DNA from: Zizania palustris
Taxonomy: Eukaryota > Streptophyta > Magnoliopsida > Poales > Poaceae
Assembly (NCBI GenBank): GCA_019279435.1
Contig: JAAALK010000079.1
Location: 80,216,029 to 80,280,028 of the forward strand
Length of the DNA: 64,000 nucleotides
Direction: 5' to 3'
The notes under the pieces were generated by a model. The model was not told where the DNA came from and ran no database searches. It worked only from the letters and a program-made list of their open reading frames with translations. This document shows positions 1 through 11,842 of this stretch, one piece after another (position 1 is the first letter of the stretch; each line of letters begins with the position of its first letter). Position numbers and translations under genes: made by a program.

Positions 1-1
1 A

Positions 2-1054
2 CCCCGAACCGACAGTCCCTTATTGGTCTACCTCGCCGCCTCCGGCAGTGCGGCAAGTGTGGCTCTAGTCCAAGAGGAAGAACTCAACGGGAAGTTGATT
101 CAATGCCCCGTCTACTTCGTTTCCGAAGCCCTCGCCGGAGCTAAGGCTTGGTACTCCGAGCTCGAGAAGGTGACCTACGCCCTCGTCATGGCATCCCGAA
201 AGCTTCGGCACTACTTCCTGGCTCATGATGTCATCATCCCGACCACCTACCCGCTTGGCGACATGTTCCGGAACAAGGATGTCACCGGCCGCATCGGGAA
301 GTGGGCGGTGGAGTTGGCCCCATTCGGAATCTCCTTCGTCGCCCGAACTGCCATCAAGTCTCAAATCCTCGCCGACTTCGTCGCTGAGTGGACGATGGCA
401 TCTGATCGCGCCGGCACCGAAGCAAGCGAGGGGATCTGGACCGTCTATTTGGACGGTGCTTACCAGGCTTCAGGGGCTGGAGCCGGAGCAGTTATCGTCT
501 CCCCCTCCGGCCAACAGGCCTTGTATTCCGCTCGGCTGAACTTCAAGGCCACCAACAATATCGCCGAGTACGAAGGAGTCCTTTTGGGTCTCCGCAAGGC
601 GCACATGCTAGGAGCAGCACGTGTTGTCATCAAGACCGATTCCCAAGTAATCACCGGGCATATTGACAAGAGTTTCTAGGCTAGGCACCCGGACCTCGCC
701 TCCTACCTCAATGCCATCCGCAGACTCGAAGAATCCTTCAAGGGCATATCCGTTCAAAACATCCCGCGAGGCAAAAACGGCCAAGCTGATGCCCTCGCCA
801 AAGCCGGAGCAGGAGCCCAAGCTTTGCCACCGGGCGCCTTCTTCGAGGAAATTATCCAACCTTCGGCACCTTCTCGCGGCGAGGCGTCCACCTCCGCATC
901 GGCTGAGCCCCCGCCATCGCCCCGGCCAACTCCAGTCTTGTGTACGGTCGGCGACGATTGGCGGGAGCCCATCCCGCGCACGCTCGCGGGCAGCGAAGAT
1001 GATCATCCTAGTCCAGACCAAGTTCGCCTCCAGCTCCACGCCAGGTCCTTCTAG
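2..1054 (+). pseudogene. gypsy pol remnant: RT-linked RNase H plus second (archaeal-type) RNase H
   Basis: This is the end of the reverse transcriptase module followed by two RNase H modules, which in an active element degrade the RNA strand of the RNA-DNA hybrid. The first module (about 2-390) keeps the pattern of alternating hydrophobic and acidic residues and the ending ADFVAEW. The second (about 430-790) shows the acidic catalytic pattern: LDGA, then AEYEG, then KTDSQ. The phrase GKNGQADALAK near 775 is the usual end of this domain. The frame is broken by an in-frame TAG at 677-679 and another stop near 1052. Degenerate and non-functional. Confidence 0.75.
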
Positions 1055-2170
1055 GTCATCGATGGCATCCTATACAAGTCGGGAGTATGTTCTCCGCTAC
1101 TCCGTTACATCTCTCACTCGGACGGAGTGGCCATGCTCCGAGAAATCCATGAGGGGCTATGTGGGAGCCACCTGGCACCCCGGGCCCTCACCGGCAAAGC
1201 TCTCCGATAGGGCATGTACTGGCCCATGATTGTTGCCGACGCCGAAGACCTCGTCCGCACTTGCCAAGGATGCCAGTGGATGGGGCAGTAGAGCCACCGA
1301 CCCCCGGCCAGCCTACTGCCCATCCCCCCTGTGTGGCCGTTGGCCCGGTGGGGCATGGACCTCATTGGGCCATTTCCTAGAGCGAAAGGCAACCTGCGCT
1401 TTGCTGTCGTCGCCGTCAAATATTTCTCCAAGTGGGTCGAAGCTGAGACACTGACTTCCATCACGTCCCGGAGCGTCCAGAAATTCTTCTGGTAGAATAT
1501 CGTGTGCCGTTTCAGAGTACCCAGACAGCTCACATTGGACAACGGAACGCAGTTCGATGCTGGGGCCTTCCGGACATTCTGCGACGGATTGGGAGTACAA
1601 CTTTGTTTCACCGCAGTGTGACATCCCCAGTCTAATGGGGCTGTGGAGCGAGCTAATGGGCACATACTCTCGGGCCTCAACAAACGCATCGTGGGCCTAG
1701 CCAAAGGATTGTGGCCTGAGGAGCTAACGAAGATCTCGTGGTCCATCCGAACCACCCCTTCCCGAGCTACCGGGTTCACCCCATTCTGCCTCCTGTTCGG
1801 TGACGAAGCAATGACCCCAACAGAGCTCCGAGCTGGTTCGCTACGTGCCATAGCACCCGAAGCCGATCAGGAGCACGCCGTCTCCCTCGACTTGGCCGAA
1901 GAGACGCGCCTCCGAGCCGTTGCCAATCTCTCCCAGTATCAGAAGGAGACGAAGGCATGGTACGATCCCAAAGTCAAGCACCATGAGTTCCAACCTGGCC
2001 ACCTCGTCCTTCGCGCGGTGGCCGCTCCGACAAAACTCGGCAAAAAATGGGAAGGGCCATACATTGTAACCGGGTCCGGGCGCCCGGGCTCCTACCGGCT
2101 CGCTACCTTGGAAGGAGAGGAACTGAAGCATACTTGGCATGTAGAGCACTTGAAGCGTTACTTTCCGTGA
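1055..2170 (+). pseudogene. gypsy integrase remnant
   Basis: Read in one frame from about 1056, this shows the parts of a Ty3/gypsy integrase. There is a zinc-binding N-terminal region (His residues near 1145-1175, then CQGCQ near 1260), and the catalytic core with Asp in MDLIGPF (about 1350), Asp in TLDNGTQF (about 1535) and Glu in AVERANGH (about 1640). The C-terminal region carries GKKWEGPY (about 2040) and ends WHVEHLKRYFP before the TGA at 2168-2170. At least four in-frame stops (near 1208, 1290, 1493 and 1620) interrupt it. The last part, from 1643, is open for 175 codons. In life it would insert element cDNA into the genome. Confidence 0.85.
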
Positions 2171-2312
2171 TCTCATAAGTGTATTCCGCCAGCGGCCGAT
2201 AACGCCCGTTTTTGTATCCAAATTATGTAATAAAATCGTTAGGCGAATGTTTTCGCCCACAGTGAACTTGCAACGACACTAAGAGTTTCGTTTCACCAAA
2301 GCACATTAGCTT

Positions 2313-2503
2313 CCGAGCCTCGGCTCGACGCGCCCTCACTCGGGTTCTGAGCCCCGGCTCGACGCACCCTTGCAATTGGCTTCCGAGCCCCGGCTCGACG
2401 CGCCCTCACTCGGGTTCCAAGCTCTGGCTCGACGCACCCTTGCAATTGGCTTCCGAGCCCCGGCTCGACGCGCCCTCACTCGGGTTCCGAGCTCCGGCTC
2501 GAC
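2313..2503 (+). repeat. Tandem repeat array of the Tat element, left part (35/70-bp unit)
   Basis: About 2.7 units of a 70-bp repeat made of two related 35-bp halves. One half starts GCTTCCGAGCCCCGGCTCGA, the other GTTCCGAGCTCCGGCTCGA. The array is cut at TCGAC by the Sirevirus and resumes at 13857. The 140 bp before it (2171-2312) is untranslated sequence after integrase. Confidence 0.9.
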
Positions 2504-3068
2504 TGAGGAGCCATGCTGAATAGCGTGGGCCTCATGGCTCCAGAAGTGATGAGTCATTGTCAACGATAGTCAACGAGGACTGAAGAAGAGAGGAGATCTG
2601 CTGTTTTATTGGCCGCGTGTGACTCAGGTACACGGGCAGCGAGCGACTGTCGGGCAGAGGAAGCTGCGAAGTCGGGCTGGCCCAATCCGGGTGCATGGGC
2701 TAGAAGCAGTAGAAGTCCCACTGGGTTGTTGACCAGGACTGACTCAGGTACACGGGCGGTGAGCGATTGCCGGGCTGAGAGAGCTGCGGAGTCGGGCCGG
2801 CCCAATCCGGGTACCTGGTGCAAAGCTGGTGGAGGCTTTGTCAGTTTCGGCGTAAAACTGACAACCGTTGATTCTGTATCCGACTGTCCAGAAGAGAAGC
2901 CGTAGTCGCTACGAAAACTTAGCTTCCGGATAAGTCATCTGTAACTCTAGGCCCACAGTCAGTCAGTCGTGTCTGTAAAAATTCCTAAGGGCAGTAGAGT
3001 CTTTTTCATTATTCTTGAGTCTGTAAAAACCCTAAGGGGCTGGTAGAATATTCCTAGTGTTGGGAGCC

Positions 3069-3076
3069 TATAAATA
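3069..3076 (+). promoter_or_regulatory. TATA box of Sirevirus 5' LTR
   Basis: TATAAATA in the context GAGCCTATAAATAGGACC. The same box is at 12408-12415 in the 3' LTR. Transcription would start about 30 bp downstream, near 3100. Confidence 0.75.
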
Positions 3077-3454
3077 GGACCCCAATCCCTAGGGTTTGGA
3101 CTACCCTTTTGGCTGAAATCAAATCCACACTTTTGGGTCACTCTTTGTCTCTTGTTTTGTCTCTCTCCTCTTTACTCTTGTTTGCGCCGCCAGGAAGAAT
3201 TATTCCTGTTGTTGTTGTTCTGCATTTATTGTTCAGTGAAGTTTCTAGTCACAAACCGTGTGCAGCAACATTTGAGTTTTATTTGCTTCATTTCTCTTAC
3301 ACAGCAACCGTTTCCGTTGATTTTGAGGCTTCGGAAGCTTCTCTGTTGCTTGTGTTCTTCGTGAGTAGTAGTACTAGTTCTTGCTGTTGTAAGTAGTACT
3401 ACTACTGTTGCTACAGCTCACTGTGGCAGCTTTTCACCTTCTCTGCACTGCTTT

Positions 3455-4245
3455 TTGATCGAAGCTGACAGGTTCCAGAACCTTTTCTGGCTGTTTCTGG
3501 CGAAGTTACCTTCTCTGTTCGAAGCCCCTCAGCTCCGTGAGGCAGGCTTCGATCTAACATTTTCAAAGCCTTCGTTCAAACTGCGAACTTTGGTTTTTGT
3601 GTCTGAGTTGCTAGCTTCGAAGTACTTTCTGAATGGACAGCATCGCATACTTCGAACAAACATACTCCGAATCTAGCTGTTCGAAGTGCACACTTCAATA
3701 GGCTTCAAAGTTGGGTTCGAAGCTTGTCTTTTCTGATAGACTTCGTTTTGATTTCTTTCTGGCGTGTCTGCCTTCGGTTCTCTTTCCGAAGCTTTCCCTG
3801 TTCGAAGATAGAGTGTAGGCTTCGGACTTGGTTTTCTGTCGTGTGACAGACTTCGCTTCCCTGTTCGAAGGTTGTCCTTTTGTGTGTTGCGTTTGAAGCT
3901 TTCTGTTCGAAGGTTTGCCTCGAGGTTTTCGGTTCAAAGTTGTGTTCGAAGTTCTGTCTTCGAAGTGCTCACTTCGAAGCAGGCTTCGACTCAGTTACTT
4001 TGCTCCGAAGCTGCTGGTTCGAAGCTGTGTTCGAAGCCTTGACTTCGAAGTACATACTTCGAACCAGGCTCCGGCATTGTCATACTTCGCTCCGAAGTAC
4101 ACTTCGCAAATTGCCACTTCGAACTAGGGTAGACCGTGTCACCTTCGGCATCTTGGACAGACTCCGTCACCAACCTCCGAAGCAGACCTCGACGTGCGAA
4201 GGGGGCTTCGCCAAGTTCCGAACAGGAGACAAAATTGGACAGTAA
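3455..4245. repeat. TTCGAA palindrome cluster in Sirevirus LTR
   Basis: More than 15 copies of TTCGAA or near forms (CTTCGAAG, GTTCGAAGC, CTCCGAAGC, ACTTCGAAC) lie at irregular 15-60 bp spacing. The core is self-complementary, so both strands read alike. The same block recurs at 12794-13584 in the 3' LTR. Palindromes in the LTRs of maize Sireviruses are known; this is the same kind of structure. Confidence 0.8.
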
Positions 4246-4518
4246 CTTCTCTTTTCACCTTACACATTCTTAGATCATTTCATTGAGAAGTTTAGGCCTG
4301 TTACACCTTGTTTATCTGCCTCGTTGCACTACTTTAGTATTACACTGTTTATCATCAGTTGCTTCTAGGTTAGAAACCTTTAGACTTAGGCCTTCTGTTT
4401 ACTTTCTGCTGCGTAGTCTTTTGAGGTGCATTGGGTATTGGGAACAAGCCATTGATTCGAAAGAATTTTTTAAGGCACCCATTCACCCCCCTCTGGTCGC
4501 TACTTTCGGTCCTACAAG

Positions 4519-4530
4519 TGGTATCAGAGC
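4519..4530 (+). promoter_or_regulatory. Primer binding site (initiator tRNA-Met)
   Basis: TGGTATCAGAGC lies two bases after the LTR end. It is complementary to the 3' end of plant initiator methionine tRNA, which primes minus-strand cDNA synthesis in copia elements. Confidence 0.9.
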
Positions 4531-4581
4531 GAGGTTAGGGTTTTTCCATACCTTAACCGGTTCTAAACCCCAGTAGTGACC

Positions 4582-7325
4582 ATGACGTCTCCTGGCAAGG
4601 TCCCGTCCTTGGAAGCCTATGGCTATAATTATTGGAAGACTCGCATGCGAGCCTATCTCATGAGCCAGGGTTCAGACATATGGGACATTTGCGTTCACAC
4701 CACGTTTGTCATTTTGCCAGTTACTGAGCAAGGTACTGCTGGTATCATTGCTCAGCATCTGAGCAACAGTAAGGCTGTGAACATTTTGTTTTCTGGTTTA
4801 GGTCCCACTGAATTTGAGCGTGTGAGTCATCTCTCCACTGCGAGAGAGATCTGGGCTACCCTCAAGGCACACCATGAGGGAACAGCACAGGTCAAGGCTC
4901 GGCTCTATCAGACCTACCGGCGTGAATATGAGAATTTCACACAGAAGCCGGGTGAATCTGTTGAGGCTTTGTTTGGTCGCTTTCAGTCGATCATTAACAA
5001 GCTTCGGGACAACAAGGCTGAGGGTGCTCAGTTAGTCTCAGATCATGAGCAGGCGCTCAAGGTTCTCCATACCTTGGACTAAAAGATCTGGGAGATCAAG
5101 GTATCCTCTATCGTTGAGAGCACTTCTTACGATACCTTGACCATTTCTGAGTTGTTTAGCAAGCTGAAGGCCACTGAGGTAGATATCCAATTGAGATCAA
5201 ATCTCACTGGCTCTGGATCAAAATCCCTGGCCCTTGCTACACCTTCTGTTGATCCCTCTGCTGTGAGCTGTGCTGGGTTCTCCTTGATGTCTATCACTGA
5301 GGATCAGCTTGAGTTGTTGGGAGATGATGATTTGTGTCTGTTTAACAACCGGGTGCGTCGTGTCTATGATAAAAGAATGTTCAAAAGACACGGCACAAAA
5401 TCTGAATGCTTTGAATGTGGTGATCCAGGACATTTCATCGCCGACTGCCCCAAGCGCAATGGACACAAGAAGGGCACCGGTGGTGGCTTCCACGACTCCG
5501 GCAAGCACGGCAGCTCTTCCTTCAACAAGGGCAAGCCGAAGACTCGGTTCTTCAAGAAGGCCCTGAAGGACTACCGGCGAGAGAACAAGAAGCGCGACAA
5601 GGCCTTCTTCGCCGAGATGGAGAAGAGCTACTCCAAGCAGTCCACGTCTTCTTCCTCTTCATCGAGCTCAAGTGATGAAGAGATCGCCGTCAGGAAGGAC
5701 AAGGACGATCCGGCGGGCCTTTGCTTCATGGCCTTCGGAGACAAGCCGAAGAGCCGCTCACACCAGCGCCGAAGATCCCGCAAGAGCTTCTGCTCAATGG
5801 CTCTTGGGGATAAGGAAGAAAAGAGCTCCTCCGACGACTCCGACGACGATGACAACAAGGTATCATCCTACGAGCGCAAAATAGTTGATTTACTTGAGAG
5901 CAATCGTCAGGAGTTGAGATATCGGGAGAAACTGCTTAGGGGGCTAAGAAGAGGATAGATGAGTTAGAGAGTGAGCTTGCCGTGGCCAACGACAGAATTG
6001 AGAGTCTATCTTCTTCCCCTTGCTTGGGTGATAGCAGTGAGTGCCCGAAGTGTGAGGTGCTTCTGTGTGACCTGTCGACTTTGAAGTCCAGGTACACAGA
6101 AAGGGTTGATGAGAGGGACGCTTTGGCCACTGAGCTTGAAAGGGCTCAGCTGGAGCTGAAAGATGCTCAAGCCACTGTCGTCGCACCCTGTGTTGATTGC
6201 CCATCTCATCTAGCTGCTTTAGCTGAGCTGAAATCCAAGGGCGATGAACATTTGGGTGATTTAGAGAGGTTGAGAGCTGAGCTTGCCCAGACTAGGCTAG
6301 AGCTTGAGACACTGTCAGTTCCACCCACTGTTTGTGAGAACTGCCTGTCTCTTAGAATGGAACTAATTAAGCTGAAAGCCGAGAAGTCTGTTCAAGTAGA
6401 GAGTGAGTGTGAGACCTGCTTGTCTCAGGTGGAGGTTCTAGCTTCCTTGAGAGAGGAGCTAGCAGATTCTCAGAATGAGAACTTTTACCTCCGTTCTATC
6501 CTGAGTTGGATCAGTGCCAGAGAGCCACAGCTTGGCATGATGATCCAGCAGTTCAAGAGGCAGGATGGGTTTGGAGTAGGTTATACCTACACCAAGGCTG
6601 ACTTTGAGAGTGCCATTAGCCGGGCAGTGGAGTGGAGTAAAATGACACCAGAGCAGAGGTATCCCAAGACTCACTCCACTGAGTCTTCCCAGGCTTGTCA
6701 GCCCAAGGATTGAGTGATCCATGAACCACCTAAAGCTCCACCCAAGAAACCTATCTGGGTTCCAAAGCCCAAACTCCTCCACACTTCTCTTGACTCTCTT
6801 CCTGGACCCTCTCAGCCCAAGAAGACCACACCAAACACCACTAAGCCCAAGAATCCTAAACCTCAACTACATCCCAAGAAGCCCACCTATCATTGTGAGT
6901 ACTGTCAGAGAGACGGGCATCTTGCGGAGTTCTGCTTCAGGAGGAAGAGGGTTGAGAGAGCTGAGAGGGCTCATAGTGATCAGGAGCAGTTCTACCAGCA
7001 GGATGGTAGACTGCGTGTTCCTCGACGCGGGGAGAGGCTGGAGGCCAGGCCGCGTCGTGTAGGTGGTGGTAGAGGAGACAGCTTTCTTGCCCGTGCTCCA
7101 GTTGGTGATGTCCGTTCCGGCAGAGTTCTAGACCGTGTTGGCTACGGTTCTGGACCTCGTGGCCGTAGGGTTAGGCAAAACCAAGGACCGCGCTTTGAGC
7201 TGCGTTTTGGTCCAAACTCTTTTGATGGTTTTCGCTTTCCATCTTTTGAGCAGATGGCTCGACACTGGTTTAGCTCTTTTGCTAAACCTAGTGCCGGACC
7301 ATTTGTTCCCACTTACAGACACTGA
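4582..7325 (+). pseudogene. gag: Sirevirus gag, broken
   Basis: Capsid and nucleocapsid protein that would package element RNA. ATG at 4582. The N-terminal half carries the copia gag pattern (YNYWKTRMRAYL, then VKARLYQTYRREYENF). A first CCHC knuckle, CFECGDPGHFIADC, is near 5407-5450. A Lys- and Ser-rich acidic stretch follows (to 5900), then a long heptad-rich coiled coil (about 5960-6500) and a second knuckle, CEYCQRDGHLAEFC, near 6895-6940. A large gag with two knuckles and a coiled-coil tail is typical of Sireviruses. It is broken by an in-frame TAA at 5080-5082, a frameshift near 5940 and a TGA at 6711-6713. Pol lies in a different frame after the TGA at 7323-7325, which may be decay or a natural gag-pol boundary. 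Confidence 0.88.
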
Positions 7326-7327
7326 TT

Positions 7328-10300
7328 GTGCAGGACCGGGGACTGGAGGATGTTTGGATCATGGACTCAGGATGCTCTCGCCACATGACGGGACATCGCA
7401 GATGGTTCTCCAGTCTCACTCCCCCGAGCTCCAAAGAGTACATCACATTCGGGAACAGCGGTCAAGGGAAAGTAAGTGGCATAGGCTCAATTAGCATTTC
7501 AGATCATTTCTCTTTAAAGAATGTTGCTTTGGTTAAGAATTTGAACTTTAATTTGATCTCTGTTTCGCAACTTCTTGAGGATGGTTTGGAAGTGCGTTTT
7601 AAGAAGGGCAATTCTTCTGTGGTTGATTCTAGAGGGTCTTTGGTTTGTCAGATTTTACCTTTTGGTAAAGTTTTTCGAATTGACTTCTCTAGTTCTTTTG
7701 GCCCTTCTCGCTGTTTGATTGCTGGATCTTCTTCTGAGCTCTGGAAGTGGCATAGGAGGTTAGGTCACTTGAGTTTTGATCTGCTAGTCAGGTTAAGCTC
7801 TATGGACCTCATCTGAGGATTGCCCAAGCTTAAAATGGAGAAGGATCTAGTTTGTCATCCCTGTCGTCATGGGAAAATGGTTGCCGCTTCTCACTCACCT
7901 GTGACTCAGGTGATGACTTCATATCCGGGCGAGCTTTTGCATTTGGACACTGTAGGTCCAGCTCGGGTACGCTCAGTCGGTGGGAAGTGGTATGCACTTG
8001 TAATTGTTGACGACTTTTCTCGATTCTCGTGGGTTTTCTTTTTGGAGTCTAAGGATGAAACTTTTCAATTTGTCCATGACCTGATTTTGAAGCTGAAGAA
8101 TGAGAACAATGGTCGGATGCGAGCAATTCGCTCCGACAACGGCTCTGAGTTCAAGAACTCTCTGTTCGTCAGCTTTTGTAGTGATCAGGGTCTGGACCAT
8201 CAGTTTTCTTCTCCTTACACTCCCCCACAGAACGGCGTTGTGGAACGAAAGAACCGCACGCTAGTTGAGATGGCCAGGACGATGCTCGATGAGCACAGGA
8301 CTCCTAGGCGTTTTTGGGCTGAAGCCATGAACACGGCTTGCTATCTGGCCAACCGCATTTTTCTTAGAGCTTACATTGGTAAGACATCATATGAACTGCG
8401 GTTTGGCAGACAGCCCAAGGTGAGCCACTTGCGAGCGTTTGGCTGCAAGTGCTTTGTGCTCAAGAAGGGAGGGCACTTGGACAAGTTCGAGTCTCGCTGC
8501 TGGGATGGTGTTTTTCTTGGTTATGCATTGCATTCTCGAGGCTTCCGTGTTTGGAACCTCGAATCCCAGCTGCTCGTCGAGACTTGTGAGGTTTCTTTTG
8601 ATGAGTCCTTGCCTTCTTTGACTCCTTCTTTTGAGCTTTCTGGTGATGATGAGCTCGGAGAGTCCATCTTCGAGGAAGATGAGGATACTCCAGCTGCTGA
8701 TGAGGGTGGGCCTTCTGCATCCCCCGCAGAGCCCACACCTTCTGAGACTTCGACTGATGATGAGGGCGGACCTCTGATCACTTCTTCCACTACGATCGAG
8801 CCCCCTCAGTCGAGTCCAGAGGTGTCAGCTGCTGACTCCGGTGAGGTGACTTCGGATCACCAGGGAACCCGAGCAATTCAGCGTGATCACCCCTCAGAGC
8901 TCATCATTGGTGATTTGACTGAGAGAACTTTGCGTTCTTCTGCCTCATTTGCTGTGTTTGCTGAATCTGCGTTTGTTGCATCTTTTGAGCCCAGAGACGT
9001 TTCTCATGCTCTTTCTGATTCTAATTGGATTAATGCTATGCAAGAAGAGCTTGAGAATTTTGTCCGCAATCGGGTTTGGACATTAGTTGAGCCGCCACCA
9101 GGATGCAACCCCATAGGCACCAAGTGGGTATTCAAGAACAAACAAGGTGAAGATGGGGTTGTGGTGCGCAACAAGGCTCGATTAGTTGCCCAGGGTTATT
9201 GCCATAAGGAAGGAATTGACTTTTAAGAAACCTTCGCTCCTGTTGCCCGTCTTGAGTCCATTCGTATTCTTCTAGCTTTTGCCGTTTCGAAGGGTTTTAA
9301 GCTTTTTCAAATGGATGTTAAGAGTGCTTTTCTGAACGGGTACATAGAAGAGGAGGTTTATGTTAGGCAACCCCCGGTTTTGAGAACCCTAAGTTTCCTC
9401 GACATGTTTTTAAATTGCATAAAGCTTTATACGGGTTGAAGCAAGCCCCCATGGCTTGGTATGACCGGTTAAAGCAATTTTTGTTGGGGAAGGGCTTTGT
9501 GATGGGTTCTGTGGACAAAACTCTTTTCTTGCTCAAAGATGCTTCAGATTGTTTAGTTGCTCAGATTTACGTGGACGATATTATTTTTGGCGGTACTACT
9601 AATTCTCTTGTGTCCAAGTTTTTTGAGCAGATGCACAGTGAGTTTGAGATGAGCCTCATGGGTGAGCTCAAGTACTTCTTAGGGCTCCAGATCAAGCAGA
9701 CCAAGGACGACACCTTCATCCACCAAGGTAAGTACACTCGCGATATGTTAAAGAAATTTGACTTTGGTGGTGAATTGAAGCCGCAGATGACCCCGATGGG
9801 CACTTCTGGGGGTCTGGACAAGGACGAGAGCGGTGTCAATGTCAATGAGAGAGAGTTTCGAGGGATGATCGGTTCGCTGCTGTACTTGACAGCAACGAGG
9901 CCAGATATACAGTTCGCCGTAGGTCTGTGCGCGCGTTTTCAGTCTTCACCACGCGCGTCTCATCGGCAAGCTGTCAAGCGTATCTTTAGGTATCTTACCT
10001 ATGCGCCTGATCTTGGTCTTTATTATTCAGCATCATCATCTCTTGATTTATCTGGCTTTTCGGATGCCGACTTTGGTGGGTGCCGGTTGGATCGCAAGTC
10101 GACTTCCGGTACTTGCCAGTTTCTTGGTTCTTCTCTTGTCTCTTGGTCTTCTCGAAAGCAATCTGGAGTTGCTGTTTCGACCACAGAGGCTGAGTACGTA
10201 GCTGCTGCTAGCTGCTGCTCACAGTTGGTTTGGATGATTTCCACTCTGCGAGATTTTGGGTTGTTCTTTCCTACCAGGGTTCCATTGTTTTTGCGACAGC

Positions 10301-10519
10301 ACCAGTGCTATTAGTGTAGGGAAAAACCCGTGTCTCCATTCAAAGACCAAACATATTGATGTGCGCTTTCACTTCTTGCGGGATCAATATGAGAAAGGTG
10401 TCATTGACCTTGTTCATGTTGATACCCATCATCAGTTGGCTGACATTTTCACCAAACCCCTAGATCAGTCTACATTTGAGCGTTTACGAGGGGATTTGGG
10501 TGTTGTGTATGCTTTCTAG
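7328..10519 (+). pseudogene. pol: Sirevirus pol (protease, integrase, RT, RNase H), broken
   Basis: The polyprotein follows the copia order. Protease has the active site in WIMDSGCSRHMTG (about 7358). Integrase has the HHCC finger (WHRRLGH to CHPCRHG, about 7745-7870) and the core residues Asp in LHLDTVGP, Asp in SDNGSEF and Glu in VVERKN (7940-8250). RT shows YVDD in QIYVDDIIFG (about 9565). RNase H shows SGFSDADFGG (about 10050), TTEAEYVAA (about 10180) and ends ADIFTKPL (about 10440). It is broken by TGA at 7814-7816, TAA at 9224-9226, a frameshift near 9375 and a frameshift near 10285. All domains are otherwise easily read, in line with recent insertion. Confidence 0.92.
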
Positions 10520-11842
10520 GATATTTTGCGTCAGTTTTCTTCTTCTTTACTCTTTTCTTGAGTCTTTTGGTGTGTGTTCATATCATACATATTCACATAT
10601 CACACTTTTGAGCCTGCTTCTGTTATATGATTGAACTGCTTTACTTATTCTAGCTGGTACATGCTTTTGATTACTTGTCAATGATCATGTTTGTTTCAGT
10701 TCGCTTGATATGTCTGATATCTGTCATATGCATGGCTTTTACGCTTTCAACTTGAAAAATGATCACCATTGCTTCTGGTAACTAGCATGTGTAGGCTGAG
10801 TGCTTTTGCTATCTGTTACATGCCTTGTAGCTAGTTCATCACATAGATGCAGATATGCAACTTGGACATCTTTATGCTTTAACATGGAAAATGTGCTATA
10901 AAAATGATAAAAATCAAAAATGAATGAAAATTCCATGCCTTTTTATGCTTAAGTTGAAAATATCCAAGTGGGTTTGCTTTGTCGCATTATATTGTTCTGG
11001 ACTGCTTACCATAGCACTTTGGTATGAACTAGGACAGTGTAGTGTATGCCAAGACCAATGTCTTAAGCTTCTGATGGTCCAGTTCTGGCCTAGGCTTGAC
11101 TTGGTCGGTCAGTATAAGGTTTGACATGCAAATAACCCTTGGCAAAAATGACAAAGGAAAATGAAAAAGCCTGAACATTTAAAAGACAACAAGTTTGCTG
11201 AAGCACTTTGTTTTGGACAATGCTTTTCTTGGTAGATATCAGTTAGCTTCTGCATCTCATGCTTTACCTTGCTTGTTTACTAGAAAATATGGTGATGCTT
11301 TTATTTGCAAAAACTGAAAAATACGTGCTAAATGACTTTCTTTAGATATCATCTGTTGCACTGATCATGCCATGTGTCTTAGACAGTATTTCTTTTGCTA
11401 TACCTGTTAGATGTTGTAACTGCAGTCAATCATATCTGAGAAGCACGCTTTCTACACTCCTTATGCACTCCAGTTAAAATCACTGCATATTTTGAGGGGG
11501 AGTTGCACTTCAAGGGAAGTCCGTGTCTCTTTTGAGTGCTTGATGAGTTCACTTGTCAACAAGGGGGAGAAAATTTGGGATCAGAGTTTAAGGGGGAGTT
11601 CTTACTCTGTTGATATCCTTGTTATTCTGCAATCACACTCATTATGAGCTTTTACATTTTGGTTAACCATAATGACCGTTTCTTGCTTCTGTTTGGCTTT
11701 TGGTCATTAGGGTTAAACTTTTATCTTATCTTTCTTCTTCTTTGTTTTCTTGTATTTTGTTTTCGTGTTTCCACATTTGTTCGCAGGTGCTGAAGAGCTG
11801 AGAAAAGAGGAGTGTTGACAATGCACTCATCAAGGGGGAGAT
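10520..11842 (+). other. Post-pol untranslated region with multiple polypurine tracts
   Basis: I see no credible reading frame, so an envelope-like gene is absent or fully decayed. Purine runs of the form AAGGGGGAG lie near 11491, 11560, 11589 and 11832-11840, the last abutting the 3' LTR. Repeated polypurine tracts before the 3' LTR are a known Sirevirus signature; the last should prime plus-strand DNA. Confidence 0.8.

Larger units (their letters stand above)
2504..4516 (+). repeat. Sirevirus 5' LTR (2013 bp)
   Basis: Starts TG and ends CA. The first 560 bp form the upstream promoter part, with a TATA box at 3069-3076. The rest is the transcribed leader, rich in TTCGAAG-type motifs. The end ATTCACCCCCCTCTGGTCGC closely matches the ends of the other Sirevirus LTRs in this window (41480 and 32305, read on the minus strand). 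Confidence 0.95.

Noticed and set aside
3460..4240. Heat-shock elements
   Set aside because: The words are TTCGAA with no 2-bp spacing between TTC and GAA, so they do not fit the heat-shock pattern.
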